Source: Acidobacteriaceae bacterium (lineage in GTDB: Bacteria; Acidobacteriota; Terriglobia; Terriglobales; SbA1). Taken from it: a stretch of DNA of 16,804 bases. The number at the start of each line of letters is the position of its first letter. The stretch's first letter is position 1. Made by a program: the position numbers and the translations under genes. The DNA lies in contig PMHI01000320.1 of assembly GCA_003156615.1 (NCBI GenBank), positions 951 to 17,754 of the forward strand, in the 5' to 3' direction. This document shows positions 1 through 4,459 of this stretch, piece by piece. The notes below the pieces were generated by a model. It was given only the letters and a program-made list of their open reading frames with translations, was not told where the DNA came from and ran no database searches.

Positions 1-179
1 GTTTCACCCCAATAGAAGCGGGGGTGAGAAATCACAATTTCAGCTCCGCTGACCAGCAGGGCAAGAAAGCACAGAGTGGTGATCCAGTGCGTGACGCGGA
101 CGAGGGCGGAGTGCCGCGAAGGAACCGACGCGGTCGGGACAGCCGAGAGATCGCTAGGGATGCAAGCGGAGTCGCCCAC
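1..179 (-). CDS. Cytochrome b561/b6-type membrane protein, N-terminal part (partial, runs off the left edge)
   Basis: Read on the minus strand, the frame encodes RHSALVRVTHWITTLCFLAL followed by LVSGAEIVISHPRFYWGE. The R-x-THW motif, a hydrophobic first helix and a SHPR-x-YWGE stretch are what I know from di-haem cytochrome b subunits that anchor periplasmic molybdopterin or thiosulfate-reductase-like enzymes and pass electrons to or from quinones. The histidine in THW is a likely haem ligand. The protein continues beyond base 1, so only about 60 residues are visible. The start is uncertain. The nearest in-frame starts are GTG at 179 and GTG at 206; the frame stays open to an ATG at 422 without a stop, but that extension crosses a repeat (282-300) and looks unlike the family. 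No clear ribosome binding site was found. The family call is fairly firm; the start is weak. Confidence 0.6.
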   Translation of the reverse strand, partial: MGDSACIPSDLSAVPTASVPSRHSALVRVTHWITTLCFLALLVSGAEIVISHPRFYWGE

Positions 180-281
180 GCAGGAATGGTACCATGTGCC
201 GCGCACATCCCAGATCCGCGAACCTGCCCGCCAGTGTGAGTAGAGAGCTGAGGAAAGAGGAAGATCGTCCCTGCGTCCCAA

Positions 282-300
282 GCGCGTCACACCGGCGTCA
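282..300 (+). repeat. Short dispersed repeat, copy A (GCGCGTCACACCGGCGTCA)
   Basis: The 19-mer recurs at 1570-1588 with one difference, and its last 17 bases recur exactly at 1749-1765, all in the same orientation. It holds an internal direct repeat of CGTCA separated by CACCGG. Copies A and B flank the decayed toxin-antitoxin module. Its function is unknown; it may be a recombination core or an intergenic repeat family. The rest of 207-510 contains no gene I can support. Confidence 0.6.
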
Positions 301-510
301 AAACGGGAACCAGTGTTCTTCATAGACCCACTCAGCAGGAGGAATGACTTGAGGACACGTCGTACTTCGTCAGGGGATGTACTCACATCGGTTTTGTATT
401 TGTCCCGAACTCGAAAGTGCATCCTGTAGGAAAGTTTTCCTTTACATAGTTTTTCCAATCAACCCCCCGGCGGCTCGTTTTCTTTGTCGGTTCGGTGGGA
501 CGCTTCCTTG

Positions 511-540
511 TTGACTAGTCATATGACTAGTCTGTAAATA
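511..540 (+). promoter_or_regulatory. Promoter with overlapping 20-bp palindromic operator of the toxin-antitoxin pair
   Basis: The sequence GACTAGTCATATGACTAGTC at 513-532 is a perfect 20-bp inverted repeat. It lies between a -35-like TTGACT (511-516) and a -10-like TAAATA (535-540), spacer 18. A repressor bound here would block RNA polymerase. This fits autoregulation by a Phd/YefM-type antitoxin, which begins 25 bases downstream with an AAAGGAG ribosome binding site at 552-558. The palindrome is seen directly; its use as operator is inferred. Confidence 0.7.
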
Positions 541-564
541 AAACAATCAGCAAAGGAGATTCAT

Positions 565-823
565 ATGGGTTCCTGGCAAGTTCAGGACGCAAAAGCGCGA
601 TTCAGTGAATTCTTAGACGCAACCATCGAGAAGGGACCACAGCTCGTTACTCGCCGCGGGATTGAAACCGCGGTCCTGGTCCCCATTGGAGAATGGAACC
701 GTCTGCAGAAGGCTTGCGCGTCCCGGTCTCAAAGCCTTGTTGTTGGCTCCCGCAGGGCGATTTGAGAACTTAATTCCAGAACGCCACAAATCGCGGCGGC
801 GGACAGTACTGGAGTTCAAGTGA
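565..823 (+). pseudogene. Phd/YefM-family antitoxin, frameshifted
   Basis: The first 50 residues (start MGSWQVQDAKARFSEFLDA) are a typical Phd/YefM antitoxin N-terminus that forms the DNA-binding dimer; the WQVQDAKARFSEFL and TRRGIETAVLVP stretches are hallmark regions. The original frame then ends early at 765 with an unrelated tail. Dropping one base at about 714-715 restores a normal continuation, beginning ARPGLKALLLAPAGRFENLI and ending at a TGA at 821-823. That tail is the toxin-binding region. One inserted base (or two lost) therefore breaks the gene, unless it is a sequencing error. ATG 565 is chosen for the AAAGGAG ribosome binding site six bases upstream. The restored frame overlaps the toxin start, as is usual in such operons. 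Confidence 0.8.
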
Positions 824-1326
824 ACAGGTACCTCCTGGATACCAATGTTGTTTCCGAACTGCGAAAGCCGCGTCCCCACGGCGGAGTTGTCGCTTGGCTC
901 AACCGTCAGGAGGAAGAGTAACTGTTTGTATCGGCCGTGACGATGGGCGAATTGCAAGCAGGAATTAAGCGCACTAGGGGCCAAGATCCAGCCAAAGCGG
1001 GGGACATCGAGTTTTGGCTAGGTCAGCTCGCAGCTTCCGATCAAATATTGCCCATGGATGCGTCGTGCTTTCGGGAGTGGTGGCGGATTATGGACCGAAA
1101 ACCTGATGAATTGCTGGAGGACGCAATGATTGCCGCCACTGCGCACGTCCATCACTTAATTGTTGCCACAAGAAACGAAGCGGATTTTCGGCAGTTTGAC
1201 GTTCGTATCCTCAATCCATTCAAGAACAGCTACGTCGGGATTTGTGGGGAATCCCCTGACAATCTGCGAGGTCTTGGAAACATCATTAGTCCTTCTTGCG
1301 GTCTTGTTCCCAGACCGATTCTCTAG
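820..1326 (+). pseudogene. PIN-domain (VapC-like) toxin with an in-frame stop
   Basis: From GTG 820 the frame reads VNRYLLDTNVVSELRKPRP, the start of a PIN-domain ribonuclease, with LLDTN giving the first metal-binding aspartate. A TAA at 919-921 (codon 34) interrupts the frame just before LFVSAVTMGELQAG, which holds the conserved glutamate. After the stop, EDAMIAATAHVHHLIVATRN and FRQFDVRILNPF complete the normal PIN fold, including the late acidic residues. With the stop suppressed the protein would be about 168 residues, some 25 longer than usual, because the normal end after LNPF is missing. The start overlaps the stop of the restored antitoxin frame (GTGA). A downstream re-start at ATG 943 would lack the first catalytic aspartate. 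Together with the frameshifted antitoxin this is a dead module. Confidence 0.8.
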
Positions 1327-1425
1327 AGAGACCTAAGCCGAACTTCTCGCGCTAGAGCTAGTGGATCGACGCCGTCACACAGGCAAACCTCGGTCTTTGC
1401 GGGTGGCGGAAATAAGCACTCGCGT

Positions 1426-1448
1426 CAGCCGGACTTGTGAGCCGAATT
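1426..1448 (+). repeat. Degenerate copy of the rnpB 3' end (third copy)
   Basis: This stretch matches 21 of 23 bases of the rnpB 3' end (plus-strand 7400-7421 region, pattern CAGCCGGACYTGTRAGCCGAATT) in the same orientation. Like the current rnpB end it carries C, not T, at the position that differs between the other two copies. It may be an older integration scar. Confidence 0.5.
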
Positions 1449-1569
1449 GGCGAGGCTTTGCCCCTGGGAATTTTGCCTTCAAGGTCTTTAGGACGCTGTT
1501 GTTCGGAGGAAAAGAGCCCGCAAACAACAAAATTTTCCATGCTTGGTAAAAGAAGGTGAGGCACGCAGG

Positions 1570-1588
1570 GCGCGTCGCACCGGCGTCA
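1570..1588 (+). repeat. Short dispersed repeat, copy B
   Basis: It is identical to copy A (282-300) at 18 of 19 positions and lies 38 bases before the displaced rnpB 3' end. The gap 1327-1808 has no credible coding region; all open frames there run through these repeats. Confidence 0.6.
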
Positions 1589-1625
1589 CGCTGGCCCGAT
1601 AGACTTTGGAAGTGATTGAAAGTAA

Positions 1626-1659
1626 AAGTTTGTGGCAGCTGGACCTGTAAGCCGAATTC
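1626..1659 (+). repeat. Displaced copy of the rnpB 3' end (putative attachment site, distal)
   Basis: These 34 bases match 7389-7422, the 3' end of the RNase P RNA gene plus its immediate downstream bases, at 33 positions in direct orientation. The single difference (T at 1640, C at 7403) falls in helix P1. The version here would restore a Watson-Crick pair with the rnpB 5' strand, suggesting that this was the original gene end. Similarity stops abruptly on both sides, as expected of an attachment-site core. Confidence 0.75.
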
Positions 1660-1710
1660 ACCGGGCTGCAATGTAAACAGACAACTTATTTACAATCAGC
1701 CGCCGTGAAG

Positions 1711-1746
1711 TGTCAACTATGTCAACTTTGGCAGTGTTGGCAGGTT
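1711..1746 (+). repeat. Four phased 9-bp units beginning TGKCA
   Basis: The units are TGTCAACTA, TGTCAACTT, TGGCAGTGT and TGGCAGGTT, without gaps. They lie about 50 bases inside the putative island from the displaced rnpB end and just before repeat copy C. They could be arm-type binding sites of a recombinase or a decaying minisatellite; the sequence does not decide. Confidence 0.45.
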
Positions 1747-1748
1747 TT

Positions 1749-1765
1749 GCGTCACACCGGCGTCA
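1749..1765 (+). repeat. Short dispersed repeat, copy C
   Basis: It matches the core of copy A (284-300) exactly over GCGTCACACCGGCGTCA. It sits between the 9-bp units and the 3' end of the small gene downstream of hipA. A small hairpin CCCAG-TTTG-CTGGG follows at 1777-1790, but it has no T-run on either strand and is not a convincing terminator. Confidence 0.6.
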
Positions 1766-1808
1766 CAGTGGGCGGTCCCAGTTTGCTGGGTAGTCACGAT
1801 CAGCCTAC

Positions 1809-2072
1809 CTACATGTTTGCGTTGGCAAGTCGACGCAAGAAGTTCTCCTTGGCGGCGTGTGTCTGCCGGATCTTCTCAAGTTCCATCTGAAATTTGGCCC
1901 TCTTGCCCCGGCGGACTGCGAGATCATGCAAGTCGGTCAGCAAGCCGACCGCCCTGGCATAGTCGTTGGGCTGCCGCTTCAGGATATGTACGGTGACCTG
2001 CTCCCAGATTTCCGGTTCACGTCGCGCTAGTTGATCTATATAGCGAGCTCGGTTTGCTGTTGCACCGGTCAC
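1809..2072 (-). CDS. Small 87-residue protein translationally coupled to hipA
   Basis: The gene starts with GTG at 2072-2070, overlapping the hipA stop in the sequence GTGA, so its translation very likely depends on ribosomes finishing hipA. Residues 17-87 are predicted helical. They contain the pattern EIWEQVTVHILKRQPNDYAR (21-40), then AVGLLTDLHDLAVRRG, and a KENFLRRLANAN end. I associate this pattern with the C-terminal tail of larger bacterial proteins, notably SWIM zinc-finger proteins, where it precedes the stop. No catalytic motif or membrane segment is present. It could be a third component of the hip operon, or a tail module captured downstream of hipA. The function is unknown; the coupling is seen directly. 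Confidence 0.65.
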   Translation of the reverse strand: MTGATANRARYIDQLARREPEIWEQVTVHILKRQPNDYARAVGLLTDLHDLAVRRGKRAKFQMELEKIRQTHAAKENFLRRLANANM

Positions 2073-3418
2073 TTAGATTTGGATTTGGTACGGTGAGCCA
2101 ATAACTCCGAGCGACCGATGACGGTTCGCGGGTTTTTGAGTTTCGGTGGGTCGGAGATTCCCTCGAAAGCTGCGGCCGACTTCCACGGGCTCAAGCCGTA
2201 CATACGGGAATCGCGCAGAACACTCACTCCCTCGCTCCATGCAACTAGCATCCGTTTTCCAGTGTCCTTAAAACCTGCCAGGCTCTTCATTACTTCACGA
2301 ACGGCAGGAGCGGCGTCTGCCACCGCATCACTGATGCGCTCCAGGATTTCCTTCTGCTCGCGTTGAGAAATGCCAAAGGTGGAAGTAATAAAAGTGCCCA
2401 GAGTTTTTCCGGGCAACCATGTCTTCCTCCCCATGAAACTGATTCCGGGGGAATTGTTCTGGTAACCCTCGTAAACTGAAGTCGTGAAGAAGTCGTACGC
2501 GGGTGCGAGACGTGGGTCCGTTCGTGACGTGTATAGCAATGCCAAATTCTTCGAGTGGCAGTCAGCGTTCCTTAGCGCATACGTCAACAGCAGGATTGTG
2601 GTCAGCTTCTGGAAGGTCTCGCGCTGATCTCCGCCCGGCACATAGGTCCGAACCGCCTTCGCGATTCGCTCCCATGTCGTTTCGTATTTCGCGGATGGCC
2701 GAAGTCCGAGTAGCGCACAAAAATCTTCCAATGCTCTGAACGGTTTCCCGTTCTCATCGACGTCGAACCGGCGCACTACGAGAACATTGCCGTCCTGAGA
2801 GAGTTCGGTTTTCGCACATTCGACAACCCTCGCTGCCACCTGCATGCACAAGTGCTCGTTGGCAGTCACGAACGGAAGTTTGCTGGATGACCCTTTGATA
2901 ATGTGCTCGTGGGTCAGCAACGAAGCCTTCTTGTGCGGCCCCAGCCCGACTTGCTTCTTTTGTTCGGTGTCTAAGAACTTCGGCAGGATGCCTGAAACGC
3001 CGCTCTTCGCGTGTTCCCGAACCAGCTGCGAAAATGCCTCCTCCGAGTTGTCTCCCTTCAGTAGCTCGGCAACTTCGATCGGTTTTGCTGGCTCGTCCAG
3101 TGCGGCCCCCGGTGGAGCGACCTGGAGCCTTCCAACCATGTTTCGACCGATAACGGAGAGAAGTGCGACTGGGCTCGCGCCGATATGCGGCCCGAATTCC
3201 TCCTGCAAGACCTGCAGGAGGTAGCCCTCCGGAAGGTTCATCTGGAAAATGGGGTGAAGTTGGTCGTCCCACGGGTACGATTCGGTGCGGACGGGCATCG
3301 TCAAAGAAACGAGGTTCTCCGGCGCCACGTCTGGAACGTAAGTCATCACGCTCTTGAAGTCGCCGACTTGTTCAAGAATGCCAACGTGGCGACCGAGGAC
3401 GTGGACATTCAGCTTCAA
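2069..3418 (-). CDS. hipA: HipA-family Ser/Thr kinase toxin
   Basis: This is a 449-residue HipA-fold kinase, close to the usual ~440. In E. coli HipA phosphorylates glutamyl-tRNA synthetase and halts growth; the target here is unknown. Visible elements are the N-terminal subdomain (1-100), a Ser-containing loop KSGVSGILPK at 138-147 (the autophosphorylation/P-loop region), the ATP-site lysine in HIIKGSSSKLPF near 175, the catalytic loop NADCHSKN at 284-291 with Asp286 and Asn291, and the metal-binding Asp309 in PAYDF. All key residues are present, so the enzyme should be active. The start is TTG at 3418-3416, overlapping the hipB stop as TTGA; the next ATG is only at residue 25, inside the N-terminal domain, so TTG is preferred. 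The low-efficiency start may limit toxin relative to antitoxin. Confidence 0.9.
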   Translation of the reverse strand: MKLNVHVLGRHVGILEQVGDFKSVMTYVPDVAPENLVSLTMPVRTESYPWDDQLHPIFQMNLPEGYLLQVLQEEFGPHIGASPVALLSVIGRNMVGRLQVAPPGAALDEPAKPIEVAELLKGDNSEEAFSQLVREHAKSGVSGILPKFLDTEQKKQVGLGPHKKASLLTHEHIIKGSSSKLPFVTANEHLCMQVAARVVECAKTELSQDGNVLVVRRFDVDENGKPFRALEDFCALLGLRPSAKYETTWERIAKAVRTYVPGGDQRETFQKLTTILLLTYALRNADCHSKNLALLYTSRTDPRLAPAYDFFTTSVYEGYQNNSPGISFMGRKTWLPGKTLGTFITSTFGISQREQKEILERISDAVADAAPAVREVMKSLAGFKDTGKRMLVAWSEGVSVLRDSRMYGLSPWKSAAAFEGISDPPKLKNPRTVIGRSELLAHRTKSKSK

Positions 3419-3669
3419 CCACCACCCCGTTCGCGCCGCAGTTCGTCGAGGGTACCTGAGGCTCCTACCTCGGTGAAACTCATTTCAAGGCCCAGCACGG
3501 CGAGTACCGCCAGGAGTTTGCGGGAACCGAACTCCGATACCTGTCCTCGTTCAAGGCGCACCATGGATTCCCTCGTGATGCCAGAGCGCCGGGAAACCTC
3601 GCTCTGGTTCAGCCCAAGAGCCTTTCGTCTGGTTGAGACCGCTTCGCCCAGTTCTGCCAGCGTCTGCAT
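3415..3669 (-). CDS. hipB: HipB-family antitoxin, XRE-type DNA-binding protein
   Basis: This 84-residue protein carries an XRE/Cro helix-turn-helix: LGLNQSEVSRRSGITRESMV (18-37), followed by RLERGQ. The C-terminal ~25 residues (EMSFTEVGASGTLDEL...) are the part that in HipB-like proteins contacts HipA. It is expected to bind HipA, inhibit it and repress the operon. The gene is first in the operon and overlaps hipA by four bases. ATG 3669 lies only 3 bases from a perfect 16-bp palindrome (3673-3688), leaving no room for a ribosome binding site. A promoter ending 7 bases before the ATG suggests a leaderless mRNA. Confidence 0.88.
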   Translation of the reverse strand: MQTLAELGEAVSTRRKALGLNQSEVSRRSGITRESMVRLERGQVSEFGSRKLLAVLAVLGLEMSFTEVGASGTLDELRRERGGG

Positions 3670-3672
3670 AAT

Positions 3673-3688
3673 GTGATGTATACATCAC
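3673..3688 (-). promoter_or_regulatory. hip operator O1, perfect 16-bp palindrome
   Basis: GTGATGTATACATCAC is a perfect inverted repeat just upstream of hipB. It contains the -10 hexamer of the predicted hipBA promoter, so HipB bound here would block transcription directly. A second site with the same left half lies at 3713-3728, exactly 40 bp away (about four helical turns), so both sites face the same side of the DNA. Confidence 0.75.
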
Positions 3689-3705
3689 TTTTTTACTATT
3701 TTCAA
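3677..3705 (-). promoter_or_regulatory. hipBA promoter, predicted leaderless
   Basis: On the minus strand, TTGAAA (3705-3700) and TATACA (3682-3677) are separated by exactly 17 bases, a good sigma-70-type promoter. After the -10 there are seven bases (TCACATT) and then the hipB ATG, so transcription would begin at or next to the A of the start codon. The -10 lies inside operator O1. The sequence match is seen; the start site is inferred. Confidence 0.6.
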
Positions 3706-3963
3706 TACATTTGTGATGTATATCTCACTTTTATGGTTTGGCATCGACACGCCGAGGACCTTCACACGGAACGGCAACGCCAGGTGTTCCTCAATCATGG
3801 TGAAAAAATCGGCCACTTGTTCTTCTTCGCCGTAACCATCCACGATCGCTTGTTCGATCAGTTCCTTCAGCCTCACCTTGCTGAGCGAAGGGAGATTTGT
3901 CCCAGACTCGCCTTTCAGCTTCCGCAGATGCAGAACCGTCGGGCGACCGTTCCGTTTCGTCAC
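3685..3963 (-). CDS. Truncated small conserved protein ('calcium-binding protein'-like family), C-terminus replaced
   Basis: From GTG 3963 the 92-residue frame contains KELIEQAIVDGYGEEEQVAD (33-52) and FFTMIEEHLALPFRVKVLGV (53-72). I recognise this as the conserved half of a small bacterial family usually named calcium-binding protein, in which DAYGE-x-EQ and LALPF...VLGV are constant. In that family the chain goes on for some 40 residues after VLGV. Here an unrelated basic tail begins at about 3745, and the stop codon falls inside hip operator O1. The hip promoter and operator are thus embedded in the end of this frame. The simplest reading is a gene truncated when the hip cassette arrived. 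No function can be assigned; expression of the stub is doubtful. Confidence 0.5.
   Translation of the reverse strand: MTKRNGRPTVLHLRKLKGESGTNLPSLSKVRLKELIEQAIVDGYGEEEQVADFFTMIEEHLALPFRVKVLGVSMPNHKSEIYITNVLKIVKK
3713..3728 (-). promoter_or_regulatory. hip operator O2, imperfect palindrome
   Basis: GTGATGTATATCTCAC (plus strand) shares 14 of 16 bases with O1 and is a near-palindrome. It lies upstream of the -35 hexamer and 40 bp centre-to-centre from O1, a spacing suited to cooperative binding of two HipB dimers or of HipA-HipB complexes. Confidence 0.6.
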
Positions 3964-4459
3964 GTTTCTCAGTTGATCGAAGGCTCTTTAGGAGATCGAT
4001 TCTCAACCCGCTGAAAGAACGACGTTCCGTTTTGGCGTCCCGGATCGTGTAGCCGATCAGGTTGTACTCTTTCAGACGACGCGCGTACATTCGCGCCAGC
4101 ATAAGGACGTTGGAATCCACGTAATCGTAGACTCGCACAACGCGCTTGGCATCATGAAATCGGTGGAGACGCCCTACGTACTGCTGTAGCGTTCCCTTCC
4201 AAGAGATGGGCATCGCCAGAAAGAGCGTATCCAAGCGTGCGTCGTCGAACCCTTCGCCTATGTAACTGCCGGTCGCCAGAATGATTCTTGGCTCGCACTC
4301 TGGCACAGCCGCAATTGCCTCCGCTGTCGATCGTCGTTGTTTCTTGCTAGCAGTCCGTTTTTTTATTTTTCTCCGCAGCTCACTCCATGCAATCGAGGAG
4401 GTCCGCACCACCTCTAGGCAGTGTGCGCTTAAAGAGTAAGCCGCTGACAATAGACTCAC
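3791..4459 (-). pseudogene. C-terminal fragment of a superfamily 2 (DEAD/DEAH-type) helicase
   Basis: About residues 33-140 of this frame are the second RecA-like lobe of a helicase: KKQRRSTAEAIAAVPECEPR, then ILATGSYIGEGFDDARLDTL (61-80, motif V region) and LQQYVGRLHR (91-100, motif VI with its arginine fingers), then VRVYDYVD and YNLIGYTI. The set resembles the helicase part of proteins in TOTE-type conflict systems and related restriction-like helicases. The whole N-terminal lobe (Walker A and B) is missing; homology begins next to the kinase stop, and an A-rich run near 4357-4372 lies at the break. After about residue 150 the frame reads through the next gene out of frame, so the native end is also lost. 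The GTG at 4459 overlaps the kinase stop but is probably fortuitous. It cannot work as a helicase. Confidence 0.75.

Noticed and set aside
24..239. Plus-strand 71-residue open frame
   Set aside because: It is the antisense of the cytochrome b N-terminus on the minus strand and has no recognisable features.
1711..1766. CRISPR-like short repeats
   Set aside because: Units are 9 bp and contiguous, without spacers, and no cas gene is present.
1777..1790. CCCAG-TTTG-CTGGG hairpin as terminator of the hip operon
   Set aside because: The stem is only 5 bp and no T-run follows on the minus strand.
1358..1890. Several 60-98-residue open frames on both strands
   Set aside because: They run through the rnpB-end copies and short repeats, overlap one another and have no family-like pattern.
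4456..4459. GTGA overlap between the kinase stop and the helicase-fragment frame as evidence for an operon
   Set aside because: The first ~30 residues of that frame have no helicase homology, so the overlap is probably accidental.
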